Shown: piece after piece, positions 46,552 through 60,090 of the stretch | Layout: the number at the start of each line of letters is the position of its first letter | How positions within the stretch are numbered: position 1 is the first letter of the stretch | Assembly: GCA_012295275.1 (NCBI GenBank) | Contig: CM022670.1 | Span: 18,730,698-18,794,697, forward strand | DNA from: Chrysomallon squamiferum | Taxonomy: Eukaryota; Mollusca; Gastropoda; Neomphalida; Peltospiridae | Direction: 5' to 3' | DNA: 64,000 nt | Position numbers and translations under genes: made by a program | Notes under the pieces: generated by a model | What the model was told of the DNA's origin: nothing | The model's database searches: none | What the model saw: only the letters and a program-made list of their open reading frames with translations

Positions 46552-49500
46552 CATGGTCATAAATAACTATAACCTTTAATAAGGTATTGTCCCTTCGTCG
46601 GGGAAAAAGATATGAAACTACATACTCGGGACTAATTACTATGTGCTCTAATTGTACCCCTCAACAAAACCCCTCCCAAATAAAATAATGCAGACTTCAG
46701 TTTATTTAATAAACATTTTTTTCTTCCATTACTTGATTACAAAAAAACTCTGAATGTCGTAAATATATTTTAGCATCATCAGTGTCAAAAGATATGTATG
46801 TATGTTTCACTTTCAACAATGTACTTTTTCTATAATTACTTCATACACAGCAGAAACTTTACAATCTGTAATGGAAACTATGTACAACTATTTTAAAAAC
46901 TATAATATTAACTGAAAAAAAATATTAATCTGATTTGTTTTGGATATAAACAGAAAAATAATTTATTTGATGATGTGACAATAATAATAATAGTCAAAAC
47001 AGAAATCTGTGCTTACTAAAGATTTTAAACTGATTTGTAATTTGTTTCGTTTTGTTTGACTTTACTTATTCTCTTATCCCAGATTCCTTTATGAGCAATA
47101 CCTTAATGTGCGTGACAATTTACAAATTATGCTTTATTTTTAAAAAAAACGTCGATTAAAACGGGTAAATCGTCCATTTTCCGGCATTAAAACTGACGGA
47201 TTGTCAAATTTGACGGACTTCATGTAATAATAATGTAAAATAAACGCCATAGTTATATATTGTTCATATGTCTAAAGCACTACAGACAGCTATAACAGTC
47301 AATTAAATGTAGCTGAAATAGGTTTATTAAAAAGCTAAGACTACATGAAGGTAAATCAAGCTAAAAATAGCACAGTTGTCACAAGCAACGAATAAAATGA
47401 AAGGAAACTCAATGGATGGACCATACGCACCATTAAGTGTAACTTGTTTAGCGGTCGTCGTAATTTCATTTTCCTTTCGTTAATTCTTTTTGAACTAGCC
47501 AGTATATCGACATGGTACCACTAACAGTTCGAAACCACTATGTGTAATATGCTTATAATTTGTTAATACAAATGTACTAAAAGGACTGAGTAGTATAATA
47601 TCCATATGTGTTAAATACATGCGTGCGTTTCTGAAACAGAATGAGAACGTATTAGCGGGTGGAAGTGGATTTAAGCATACACGTTTGTTTATGTGCGCGC
47701 ACAGTTGTTATAATTAAAATTTTTTTTTTTTTTATTTTCATTTTTTCTTCTTTTTCTCAATTATAGGAAAAGACATACTTCACTGAAGCGTTATAAACTC
47801 TAAAGTTAGTTTGAACATTGAAAATACTAAAAGAAAGTATTTATTATTAATTTTGTTGGTCGTGCCGTGCAATGATAAGCGATTATTTGAAAAATTACTC
47901 GCAGTGCATTAGTCTAATATACAGTGTAACTTTGTTCCTATAGGACATTTTTCCCCCCCCCCTAACTTTGGCCATATCACTATTATTTGGGGAAATACTC
48001 GATTACGTTTTTGGGGTATAGGTGTAGTTCATATCCAGTCACAAAATACGCACATCAAATCGAACGTCGGTGAATGACTGAATTATGACGTACCTGTGAG
48101 TACGTGATTTAGTCCTTTCTAGCTGTGAGGAGGAAGTTCAACCAGTCTAACTGTAGAGGTGTATTTTCAGTGTTGATGTCAGCCTTGGGTAACAACCAAA
48201 TCAAAAGTGTTCGTACAATACAGTGGTATTTAACTCCTCTAGGATAACCAGAGTTAACTGGATGATGGAAGCATAGATACTAGATAGATATCTGTTTATC
48301 GTTGTAGGTGTTTATCAAGTATATTTTATACGTTATATTTTCGGTTACATACAAAAATAAAAGATATAGAGATACAAATAATAAAAATAATACATGTCTG
48401 TGTATGAGTGTGTCTGTCTAGTTTGTCTGACTATCTATCTATGTATATATATATAAAATACGTATGTATAATTGGATAAATAAATACTATATATTATTAC
48501 ATAAAAATTGTTTCATATTTATTAAGACAATCAGTTTTAATTTTATATTTAATATTATTGCCACTGTGATATATTGTAATTAAAACCTTACTGAGATCGC
48601 GCGGGCTAGATGAAGGTGGTGCACATAAACCAGTTTTTCACCGAGAGATTTTGTTTTGTGTGACTGTGTATGAGCGTGTGCGTGTTTTGTTTGTCTGATT
48701 ATTTCTTTACCATGAATCACATTTCTTTCTGGCTACAAAGAGATGTTGCTCCATATTTCTAAAATAATGGATCCGTCTCGCAAACAGTGGTTTTATTAAA
48801 GTTACTTCAAAGACATTGGTTTAAGCAGAGCCCGACAATCCCAGCAGTTTTATCACAGTATTCATCGTGTTATCACATACCTGGTCACATACACACGTAC
48901 GTATTCACTTCTTTTATTAATCCGATTTACCATGTATATCCTCGGTATCTTAGTTACTAGGCACGAACAGATTTATGGGGCTGATTTTGTTGGAGGAGGA
49001 ATGCAAAATAATACTCATAAACTTCATAAACAATAAAAGAAAAAAAATTAATATGCGACGAGGGTTCTGTATTAAATTTATGTATATTGCTGGCGTTTTA
49101 CACCTTCAGTTAGTAAAAAAAAGCCTATATAGTAAGATAAACTGTTTAAAATTGAAGAGTGCTATGTATTTTTTCTGTCTTGAATACAGGGAAATTCGTC
49201 TCATGCCATTTATTTTCATTATTAAGGGAATATTTGAATATTTTACTTTTCGGAACTTATATCATTCTGTATTACGTGTTTTCACTTCAGTGTAAGGAAT
49301 GTGGACAGAATTCATCTATTATGATATATCGCAAATTAAATCATAATTCAAAATTATTTTCACAAATCAAAATACGCCAGAAAAGAGTGGTTTTATTCCT
49401 TTATTTTCATTTATTCATTCACCATAAAGAATTGTTTTTAATATTTTTTAAACATTATTATTAACTGAAAAAGTGACAACTATCAAAGGTACAACTCTTA

Positions 49501-51419
49501 TCCAGGGTGTTCCGTATTGAAATTCTGTGAGAAACGTGCGAGCTTTATTATTGGTTCACTTATTCACCTTTCAGTTATTTAAGAATTAAAAGGCTTTTGA
49601 TCTTATGTAACTTATTTTGAAATAGCCTTTCTACATCAACCTAAACGTGTTAAATACAGGTATTGAGTATCTATCTTTTTAACATATTATTGTCAGCCCT
49701 GTTCAAACTGAGGTTAGTTACACAAGCTATCTACAATTAGTTGTCCGTAATGTCCGAAATCCGTTCGTTGCACTCTTGACCACAGTATCAAACTGTTCCA
49801 TCATCCTTTGTAGGGGGAATTTTATTGTCGTGGCTTCCCATTGTTAAATGTCTCTCTTGGCTTTAGCGTCTACTGGTTTTTAATAACATTGTTACGTCAA
49901 CTGATGTTGCATGTTTTCTTTTCCTTTACAACAAAGCGATGGACCAGTCAATCAATCTTTCTCTACCCTAGACAATCATTTATGCCAACATTTTTCGAAT
50001 CTCTGAAATGCTGACAGTGTAGTTTGCCAGAGAGTGAGGTACTTGTTAATTGTTTTCCCAAGTGTAATTTTATACAGACAAAGTTTTCAGTGTAAAACAA
50101 TCGGACACAATCTTATGTAACAGCAACATTCGTGGAGATTAATCAAAATATTATTTATATTGTTTATATTGACCCTGTTACGTGATCAAAGTGTACCTTA
50201 ACCTGTACGTTACAAAGCAGTATTTAATACTGATCTTGGCTGTATTAATGAGACTGTACTTGAAGTATTTAATTTCACTGTTATTTATTTCATAACAAGA
50301 CTGACTCATTTTCTCACACAAATTAAAGAAGCAATATTATTATTATTTATTTTTTCTTTCTTTCTTTTTCGTTTTTAATAATTATTACATTATTGGAAAC
50401 TAATTTTCACAAAAATTCATTAATTCAAGTCATTATAGAAAAAAAAGCAAGAAAAAACACAAAGAAAAAACAAAAAACAAACAAAGATAAATACTTAGGA
50501 AATATTATGTAATATTTATCAGTGTGACATACGTGAATTTGTTATCAAAATGTTATTACGTAATCTACAATGTTATCTAGTTAATCAGTATGCCTCGCTT
50601 CAAACCTGAAGCAGAAATACCTTTGAACAGGCGATAAATAAGGATTACGTTTCTGTGTACACTGATACAGGTGTCTAAATCTTCGTATGCTTATTTGTAT
50701 ATTTGCAAAATTATCTCGTGCGATTGCAGATCTATTTTCTCAAATGTAATATGATGTAATTGTTATCAAGTAGGCTTGATTGTTTTGATATGCACACACA
50801 CACGCACACGCACATATATCTGCATAGTTACATGGCTAATCCTACTCGGTGTTGCCGTGGAGTTTTCTCTCGTCCCATCCAGAGCCTCCAGCACTAGTTA
50901 TTGTTTTAATAAACTCACCATTAAAAAGATACATCCTATAAATTATACCATCCACATTCTTAACGGCTACAGACAGTCATAGTTTACAGTTAGTTACCAG
51001 GATAATATTTAGAAATATAATTATATGATTTTTAAATTTTAATTAAAAATATTGATCTGATTATATTTGTAAATGATGCATAATATTTTTATAACGTCTA
51101 TCATCACCATCACCATGTATGTCTTAGCTTTCTCTAAATTTAGAAAATCGTTTTCTTTGTTACTGACATCCATAAATATTATGCTATGAAATGAAGTACA
51201 ACCGTGTAAAATAACCGTGACATCACGCACAGAGGGTAACAAAGGAAATAATATTAACGGCTTTGGCTTTTATGGATTCCTGTCTGCGTGCTGGCGGCTT
51301 TATTTTGCGTATAGCGAATTCATTAATAATCAAATACGATTTCGCCTTGCTGCCTGGCAACGGTTGTTCATCACGCACCAGACTGTTAGCGACGCTAGCA
51401 GATAAATGCATGTTAATAT

Positions 51420-51569
51420 CGAAATGATCAAATATATACTATAAATTATATATTTTAACGAAATGATCAAATATATACTATAAATTATATATTTTAACGA
51501 AATGATCAAATATATACTATAAATTATATATTTTAACGAAATGATAAAATATATACTATAAATTATACA
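51420..51569. repeat. 39-bp minisatellite, about 3.8 copies
   Basis: The unit begins CGAAATGATCAAATATATAC and continues TATAAATTATATATTTTAA. Copies start at 51420, 51459, 51498 and 51537; the last is truncated and has one substitution. Because 39 is divisible by three the minus strand has a spurious open frame repeating YIIYSIYLIISLK. Confidence 0.97.
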
Positions 51570-51935
51570 GTATAACTTCTTTTCTAAAGTTTCAGCTGTC
51601 AAAACATCAATATCCTTCTGTACTTTATGTTATTGTATGCATTTGACTAAAACAGTATGTTCAGAGTTTATAAAATATTATAAACTGTATGTCGCTATAC
51701 TTCGAATGAAAAAAAATAAATGAATAAACACATCCTTAACAGCATTTCATAGGCGTCAGATTTATAGTTTATAAGTACATGACTAGAAGGAAGGGAACTC
51801 ATAGGATTAGCAATAAATGCCTTTTATAAGTACCCTGAAGTAAACAGGAAAGTGGATTACAGGTCTTTAATAAAAATCTCGAAGCACTGGTTGTAGTGGG
51901 AAATGATAAAATAGATTAATATACACTGAAAAACA

Positions 51936-51943
51936 TGACGTCA
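51936..51943. promoter_or_regulatory. Perfect CRE palindrome TGACGTCA
   Basis: An 8-bp consensus CREB/ATF site in intergenic DNA, 2.4 kb beyond the 3' end of the orphan gene. Two more perfect copies lie at 54348 and 55006. Confidence 0.35.
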
Positions 51944-52256
51944 TAAACAATAATAAAATAAGAATAGTATTTAACTATAGTGCTGCTTCCATTTCCTGAT
52001 ATTACACAACCAAATAAAGTAAAAATGTCACAAATAGCACTGAAAACATCTCTACATCAGTAAAATAATTTACGGACAAGCAAAATTGTTATTCAAAGGT
52101 AAAAAATACGAAGTGTGCAATGTTTGGATTAGTTTTTGGATTAAGTTTTGAAAATAATTTCATTCAGCGTAACTGATAATATCTAATTTCTGTTTACAGA
52201 AATTTTGCAATGGACTTGGAATTGTTTTTTATCTTTTACATATTAATTTGTTTTTC

Positions 52257-52258
52257 AT

Positions 52259-52320
<62 letters not shown>
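52257..52320. repeat. (ATTT)n microsatellite
   Basis: About 16 uninterrupted ATTT units, followed by an AAT run at 52365-52397. Confidence 0.97.
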
Positions 52321-52322
<2 letters not shown>

Positions 52323-52362
52323 TATAATTTAAAACCATAGTACTGTCATAAAGTGAATACTA

Positions 52363-52399
<37 letters not shown>

Positions 52400-52749
52400 T
52401 TTATAACAACTGCTATTACAATTTTTGATATATTAAATAATTATTTCGAATATTATTAAAAAGGACATTCTAATTTTCATTTTAAATAATTACATATTTA
52501 TATCCAATGTAATTATGGAAAGCTTATAATACCCGCGATGTAAATAAAATGACACAAGACAGAGCTAATTTCTTAATTCCCGTATGACTCTCCCACGAAG
52601 AAATTGATTGCGTAAGTCAGAGTACTCGAATTATCCATGTAACATTAATTGTTAAATCCTATTAACATAGCAAAATGTCATAGGGTGGTTTAAAATAAAG
52701 ACATTTTGTGCACACAAATTTCCTATGGTCAGTAAATAGTTTTCGAGTG

Positions 52750-52805
52750 CAGTATGCAGGGGCAGATTATGGGAGGTTCACAGGTGCATGGACCGCCCCC
52801 GGCTA
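52750..52805. mobile_element. GC-rich patch, possible transposon remnant
   Basis: CAGTATGCAGGGGCAGATTA followed by GGTGCATGGACCGCCCCCGG and then an AAAT repeat. It resembles a transposon end with a simple-repeat tail. Family unknown. Confidence 0.3.
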
Positions 52806-54352
52806 AATAAATAAATAAATAAATAAAACTGATGTCAACATGAGTGTATCCCTTCATGCTTTTAATGATATTCAAGTTCAACTTGATGTCAGCTTCACAG
52901 TTTGCTTTGGTGGCAACCATGGACGAAGAGATAGCAACGTCAAGAACTGTGAACAAACAACGTAAAATTTCAAATTTCAGATTACAAAAATTTACATACT
53001 GTGTCCTAAAGCATAATCCGCCCATGGTATGTAATAAATGAAGTGTGAAAACGTTTCGATTCAATTTATATACGTGTATGTTAATTATTATCGAATTTGA
53101 GTGAATGAGTTTAAACATTTTAAAAAATAAATTTGTGAAGGTGATTTAAATATATAAGGGAAGACAAATCATTAAAATATAATTACAGATACTATAATTT
53201 GTTTTCTAAAATAGAGAGAAAGAGAGAGAACGAATTAACTTATGTGTATATTTTTATTTATTCAGTTTCTTTTAAGCAATGACATTTTTTGGTACTAAGT
53301 AAATAAACAAATGATACTGAGCAAACACCGATCATTCCAAAAAGCATAAGTAAAAATAAATTACAATGCTATATACAAATAAATGTATAAAAATTAAAAT
53401 GATAATGATACACAAAATATTTACAGAAAAATAAAACATCACTTGCTTTCACATTTTTCAAATACAAATGTTATCAAAAATGATTTCATAACACAAAAAC
53501 GTATCGAAAAAAGTCTTTACAAAATACCATTTTAAATATAACCTGTGTACGAAATAAATAAATAAATTAGCACCAGTAAGAAAATATATTGGCTAAGATA
53601 TATTTAACAACATACAGACGTACATTAAGCTGTGAAAATGTTCTTCTTATCTTAAAAAATAAACTATACGCTATATAATATCTAATACAAATTTAGTGAA
53701 ATCTAAATAAAACGTAATCAAGCAGCGTGCTTGTTATTACCATATATATATATACCAAACAACATCGTACAAAAGATATTAAAATCTGCATACTTGTTTC
53801 TGATTGGTTTATGCTGGCAAAAGTGTTATAAATGCTAATATGCAGAATAACAACATTGAGGACTAATACATTAACAAACAATATGTTATATATATATTTA
53901 TAAATGCATACAAGTAAAATGATTTAAAATATGTATAAAAACACAACCTGATGAATGAGGCACAGGATATACCGGTATTACCTGGGTGATACGGAATATA
54001 TCAATTATATAATATATTTACTATTTACATATGACCAGAACAAACACTCACAAAGATTCAGAAAATAGGATTACAAAGATATATGCAAGATACATTATTT
54101 TTAACTTCATAATTAGTTTTCGGAAGTTTTATGAGAATGATGTTAGATATTACATTCACAAATTTGGCTATAATGGTTCAAGAGTAAGACGTCTTCGACT
54201 GAATTCCAAAATGTAACGGAGTAATTTGATTTTAGCTTCATCAAAAATAAAATAAAAATATAATAGTAATATAAAATAAAATAAAATAAATTCTAATTTC
54301 GAAACTTATGTTTGATTTTATAAATGTAATTGTTGGATTCGTTGCTGTGACG

Positions 54353-55059
54353 TCACTGTGCTTTGACACATCGTAGTTTCACTCGTGGAATACCGTACAT
54401 AATGTACGGTTTTCCTGGAAGAGACGTTTTCGATGTCCTAGGATTATCCCGTGCTTTGTCAAACACTGTTTCCATTATGGACTTTGACAGACATTTTCGA
54501 ATTTGATCAGACGGAGTGATGTAGACTTTCTTGCCTTGTCGTATTAGGATCATCGCTGCAAGATGGGTGTTCACCTGTTTGCGCCAGGTCATCCATTCTT
54601 GATAATCTAGTTCATATTTCTCTGAAAAAGGAATCCGCGATTTCGAACGTCCACCAATCAGTTTGTCGTTTAGTATTTTCCTTTCTGGTAAACGTGCATT
54701 TATATTATTATCCATGAAGTCATCGATATCGTAATCCGGCTCACATACATCCTCCAGATCAGCAGTATGAGAATCAAAATTTTGACTACGTGTCATTTCC
54801 CTTTCCCGAATGTTGTGGGATATATTTAGCGCAGGGATCTCTGGATATAGTGGGTAATCCGGTGGAATTACAGTTTCTTGATCATTTTCCTCATAAATTG
54901 AGCCGGCACCGTATTCAATTCGCTCTCCGTTGTTGTAAAAGGGACTAAGATCAGGATAGAGACGTCTATTGACGTTTTTATCGGACGATTCTCGAGAAGG
55001 CTGCATGACGTCACGTGGTGTTGAACTGATTCTCACCTGCTTGGATTCTTGCAACCCAG
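54353..55059 (-). CDS. Orphan gene, last coding exon
   Basis: A 707-nt exon with acceptor GATTTTTTAG and stop TGA at 54353-54355. It joins the exon at 56505-56562 in phase 1 to give a 246-residue protein. I recognise no family. Visible features: a Pro/Tyr-rich segment (IPPDYPLYPEIPALN) around residues 76-90; an acidic stretch (DLEDVCEPDYDIDDFMDN) around 112-129; then a basic C-terminal half with WMTWRKQVNTHLAAMILIRQ around 167-186 and GKKVYITPSDQIRK, ending GIPRVKLRCVKAQ. No signal peptide or membrane helix; likely intracellular. Composition is balanced and CpG-containing, unlike random AT-rich frames, so it is very probably a real gene, perhaps lineage-restricted. Confidence 0.82.
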
Positions 55060-55073
55060 CTAAAAAATCTGAA

Positions 55074-55107
<34 letters not shown>

Positions 55108-56504
55108 TGATGAAAATGTTCTTTTTAAAGCAGAATTACACCAGTATCTAAACACAATTATATTGGCGTACATAGACTATTTATAAGTTACCTAGACTAG
55201 CCAAACTCCCAAACAAAATGTATATTTAGTTTTCATTTAGTTTAATAAGTTGTTTGTATTAATGATAAATATTCAGTTTTTATTTTATATTATTTTTTGT
55301 TTAAATCGAAGTTATCCGAATATATAGGTGTTCTAAATGGAAGTGTTTTAAAGTGCTGGGCCTTTAACAAATGCTTGAGGGTATTTTCCCGTGAAAGTGT
55401 GATACACACTAGGCTTATTTCACCTAAAAGTAAATGGCACCCACTGATTTGTGAAATCGTGAACAAACTTGTAAAACACAATTCCATTACCAATCTAAAG
55501 CATTCATTTCAGAAAACTGCACGTAGTTAATTAGGCGAAATGGAATAATTTATAACATAAAATTGCTTGGATTCTGTTCCAATTATAGGCGTGATTCATA
55601 CCGGGTTATTCAGATTTTCCCAACAATTAATCAACAAAATTTACAGTGACATTATAAAAAAATAAAAATAAAAAAAATACACATACATATACACAAACAC
55701 AATCATACGAATTTGGCAAAACACCAACGTTCAGAAACATTTAGTGCAAAAACAGAGACGGACATATAGAGAGGAGAGAGAGGGAGAAAGAGAGGCTTAA
55801 ATGCTATCAGAAGATCGTTGACCTCTTTTTGTCTGATCTGTTATGAACAGGACAATTTTCATGTTACGGAATAAACATTAAACCAGTGTAACGAAGCATT
55901 AACTCGGAGTCTTAGTCAAACACATGGTTTCATTCCGAATTAAAGTCACGCAACTCTGACATATTGTCGCACCCCTATGTAAATTTATGTAATTTTATTT
56001 TGCATTGAGAAGGTTAATCGTTTGAATTAAGACAAACATTAACATAATACTGACGTGGATTTGAGCCTGAAACATAACTATTTGTCATCCTTTCAAGTTT
56101 TAAATTGAAAGATTACAGTAAAACTACACAAATACAGCATTGTTTTTTTTTTTTTTTTAATTCAGACTTCTTCCGTTAACCTCTGAACAAATCTAATTGC
56201 CCTTACCAAATAGATGTAATACATGATGTGACTACATATTTATTTATATTATTTCATAAATAGGAAATAGTTATACTTTTGTCTTTTAGATACTAGATTC
56301 AGAAAAGAAACCCCTCCCCAAAACAAAAAAAATAAACGGACTACATTTTTTGCTAATACTTTTAATACATATTAGTTTCTGCTTATCACTGATATATATT
56401 TTTTTGTTCAGCTGCACATTATCACACAAAGAAAGACAGACAAACAGACGCGCAGATTAAACAATAACACAGAATACATTTTTGAAAAGAATAATATCTC
56501 TTAC
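55060..56504 (-). other. Orphan gene intron 2
   Basis: About 1.4 kb GT-AG intron with an AAT run at 55075-55105. A 77-codon plus-strand frame at 55297 is overlapped by a minus frame and has no splice support. Confidence 0.7.
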
Positions 56505-56562
56505 TTGTTAAGCTAAGCATATCTCCAACAAAATCCATCTTGCTTTATTAGAAGGTATATTC
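56505..56562 (-). CDS. Orphan gene, first coding exon
   Basis: Acceptor CACTTCAG, then 24 nt of 5' UTR, ATG at 56536-56538 in strong context (AAGATGG, A at -3 and G at +4), then MDFVGDMLSLT and donor AACAA|GTAAGA. It leaves 34 coding nt, phase 1, exactly matching the exon at 55059. A hydrophobic/acidic N-terminus too short for a signal peptide. Found only by reading splice sites, since the coding part is 11 codons. Confidence 0.78.
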
Positions 56563-57591
56563 CTGAAGTGAAATAACTATTTGTTTACAAGTACATTTAT
56601 ATATATTTCGCTGATCATTTCGCAACATGGAGTGATTGTTAGAAATACTGTTAACGTATTGTATTTATAAACTGCACCACGGCTACGATTTGTAACAAAT
56701 ACGAACGTTTGTTCTTAACTGGAAATACAAGTACCTACAGCCAAACATAGGATTATAGGATTATCCGCACAAAAATATATTATATAAGTAAAAAGGGATC
56801 ATTTTTTTTGTTGTGTTGTATGTAAGCTAGATATTCTGAATAACTGTGTGACATATTAAATTAATTAAATGTACAAAATTTTACTCATTCACACATGCAC
56901 ATACTTACATCCGGACGTATCTGTGCGCATGTATCTACTCACACGCGTACACACAAACATATATAGTAATAAACAAACACACCTATACGCACACATGCGT
57001 CAAACGCACTGGAGTTAACGTGAGAATCTGTCACATTTATTTTCTCGATAATTAATCTTCAAATATCAGTGTCAATTTTGATGTAGTGCTTAATTACGTA
57101 AAATGGCGTATTGTGGTGTAATGCTAACCTCTCACTAAGAGGAAAGAAATAGCTGTGATAAATTCTGTATTTACATACAAGATTAAGCTCAATCTTGATT
57201 ACACCGCCAAAACAAAACAAAAAAACAAACAAAAAACAATACTGCAACAGTATACTAATACACAGACAAGTATAATTTTATCAAGCATTCGTAATGAAGA
57301 CCTGCAAACTATATTAAATATTTTACTTAGGGTAAAAATCAAGATTTTACAGAAGAAACTTTAATTGCAATTAATTCTACTTATTTTTTAATAAACAAAA
57401 GTTCCCCAAGGAAGATTAAAAAAAAATGTTATCTATAAAAATAGTTTACCCTTTAGATTTTAACGTGTTTTAAGACATTAAGAGTAATCTCGTAACATGA
57501 ATAGATTTAAAGATGGTGTTAATGAAAGTTTATTAATACAAATTTACACTAGCTGGTGAACATTCTAGCCTTTTTATTAACCTTCTCGTGT

Positions 57592-57620
57592 TAGCATTCT
57601 AACCACTGAGCTTTAATTTC
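57592..57620 (-). mobile_element. tRNA-derived SINE remnant (A box)
   Basis: The minus strand reads AAAGCTCAGTGGTTAGAATG, close to a tRNA A box. No proper anticodon arm or B box follows, so this is a decayed SINE head, not a tRNA gene. Confidence 0.45.
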
Positions 57621-59303
57621 CCAGAACTGCTATTGAATAATCAGTTAAGGTAAAAGGGAGTCAAATATTATCAATAATTTAACGTGTGCAGTAATTCAGA
57701 AACAAACTTTAAATATTTAAGTAGGTTCAAGCGCATGAAGATTACATGATATCTGAATTTTAAACCTCACTTAAATGTTTCGAAAGCTAGCCCATCTTTC
57801 CTGATTTACATGAATCACATACAAATTTAAACATCGGTTTTTTATTTTACTTTTTTTTTTATTATTTTCATATTTATAATTATGTAAAAGAAAATTCAAG
57901 TGCAGTTAAATTGGCTTACATGAAATATATTCAGCTTATATCCAGAATTAATTATTTACAGTTAAATATATTTTCCAGACTTATATTAATGTTCTCCATA
58001 CTAATTTTATCCCAAAAATTCACCTTTCTAGTATTAGCAAAAATGTTTTTATACAGCAGTTTATCGTAAAAACCATTGTACACTTATGGGATTCGATCCT
58101 GTACCGTTTTGAACTCAGATCGGTACAATGTTTTTTATCTGTCGGCTTGAAATTTCAATATTTATATGTCTTTGTTGCGTAACTCTTCGTAATATTTGTC
58201 ATTTCCTATGGCGCTTGTTCGTTTAAATTTCCAAGTATATCTCAGGTTTAATTTGCAGTGTTTATTTCATACAGATGATAACATAAGACAGATAACGATT
58301 TTAGACCCTGTCATTACACGTGTTAGAGTCAGATCCGTTTTCACTGTGTTAACAGATGTATGTCTGTGTGTAGATCCATCTATCCTACCTAACATACAAA
58401 CATATATTAATTAATTTTGACATAATCATGTTTTTATTTCAAGCCTAGATTCTGGTATCGTGTATGAAACATTTTCTACATAACCATACCAGTTCTCATG
58501 GGGCAGTTATAAAATAGTTGGGCTTAAGGCTAAAAAGTCTGGAATCATTACCGACTTCTATCCACATAGCAGAACCTTCAAATTACATTATAACTAATAA
58601 TAAAATTCTGTTGTTTTCGGTGTTGCAGATGATATCAGTTTTATAATCATATGCTCCAACCGTTAAAATTCATTGTGTAAAATCGTCAAAACTTTTGTGA
58701 ATATGAGATAAATAAAACGCCGCACAACTAAATTATTAATATAGTCACAGTCAATATCTTATTTTATTAGTAGTATTCTTTGTTCATATATTAATTGATT
58801 TGTGAATGGTTAAACGTTGTTTTTTTTTTTTTTTTTGTATTGTTGTTGTATTGTTTTTTTATCATAAAATGCTGCTAAATGTTTTCAGAACATATAGACA
58901 GTATTTCATTTTATCGGAATTAATATATTTTGTTTATATTATAGATTTTGTAAAAAACAAACAACTTAAATAACGATTTTTTTTCGCTCCACATAATCTC
59001 GCCTTGATCTTGTTCCCTGGTTATGAAAGTCGATTAAGGTGAATCGGCACAAGTGGGGGTAATGTAAGTTAAGAGTTATGATGTAAAAATTATATTAAAC
59101 TGAAAATAAACTGTTGTTGTTATTACAACAAAGGATCTTGCTGTGCGAAATCCTTTAAAAGTAATGTTTATGTAGCAATTTATAAGTATATTGCTTAATT
59201 TATGTTTAATATTGTATTGATTCTAAATAAATAAATATGATATCGTAAAAAGGGAACGATCTGTTAAAAAAAATAATAATAATAAAATAACAAATCAAAG
59301 GAC

Positions 59304-59304
<1 letters not shown>

Positions 59305-59354
<50 letters not shown>
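59305..59354. repeat. (AG)n tract
   Basis: About 50 bases of AG, roughly 0.6 kb inside the orphan gene's first intron. Confidence 0.97.
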
Positions 59355-59357
<3 letters not shown>

Positions 59358-59931
59358 AAGTGTTAATGTTAGATTCAAATCCAAATCCTGCTCTAAATTT
59401 CTGTTCCGTAATGGTCTTAAAATAAATACACAAAGACATACTCAAAATTAGCTTGATAACAAATAATTATACTAAATAAAATTACTGTTCCATGTAAATA
59501 ATTACAGATTAAAAAGAGCAGGCTATACGGTATCTTCCACTATAATTATCATAATACCTTGAAAACTAACAACAAAGATAATGGCCGCTACATGAGTTAT
59601 ATAATTAAAACCGAACATTACAGCCTCTATTGATGTCAGGAAATTATATCTCTATTTTTAAAAATTCATTTAATATTAAAATTTAATGTACAATAAAATA
59701 TACATCTCAGTTCGAGAATAAAATATCTAAAATAAAATTACCTTGAAATTAAAGTTAAAATGAAATCAAATTATCAACAAAGAAATCTGTAATATTAACA
59801 TATTTTATAATTTTTGTATTATTTTTCGATATTATTATTATTTTTTTTCTTTCTTTCTTCTGACAGATGTTAAATGTGTGAGTCACACAATTAAAGTTAT
59901 AAAATCAATCAATGGTCTTTGTTCTCCTTAC

Positions 59932-60090
59932 CTGCACTCTGGCTGAAGATGAAATCGCGAGACTGTTGTCAGTAAACCTGGTTAGAGTCGTCTGAGTGTC
60001 ACACTCGCTGATGTTGCCTCAGGTTAATAACGGATCTGTACCTTACACTTCGTCCTATCTCATTCTGCCTGTACGTATCTGACATGTACC
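59932..60090 (-). other. Orphan gene non-coding first exon (5' UTR)
   Basis: It ends with donor GTGCAG|GTAAGG at 59932. The sequence between the donor and about 60090 is CpG-rich, comparatively GC-rich and contains no ATG on the minus strand, as expected for a leader. The 5' limit is a guess. Confidence 0.6.

Larger units (their letters stand above)
45600..54347. other. Intergenic region, no gene supported
   Basis: Open frames here (for example 48975-49464) have AT-driven composition and no splice sites or family match. Contents: poly-T at 46261-46294, TG run at 46523-46548, nine-C run near 47952, a 39-bp minisatellite at 51.4 kb, ATTT and AAT runs at 52.26-52.40 kb and a GC-rich patch at 52750-52805. 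A CpG-richer patch at 45655-45760 could be a promoter of something unseen. Confidence 0.6.
56563..59931 (-). other. Orphan gene intron 1
   Basis: About 3.4 kb. It holds a tRNA-like SINE remnant at 57592-57620, a poly-T at 58819-58836 and a 50-base AG tract at 59305-59354. CpG is present at ordinary density. Confidence 0.65.

Noticed and set aside
48975-49464. Two overlapping plus-strand frames of about 100 codons
   Set aside because: AT-driven composition rich in Ile, Phe, Lys and Tyr, no splice sites and no recognisable motif; kept as non-coding.
51330-51602. 90-codon frame with a 13-residue repeat
   Set aside because: Produced by the 39-bp minisatellite, whose length is a multiple of three; not a repeat protein.
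52729-53118. 129-codon minus-strand frame
   Set aside because: Runs through an AAAT repeat and a GC-rich repeat-like patch, and overlaps a frame on the other strand; likely chance.
57592-57620. Possible tRNA gene
   Set aside because: Only an A-box-like stretch; no anticodon arm, B box or terminator in the expected places.
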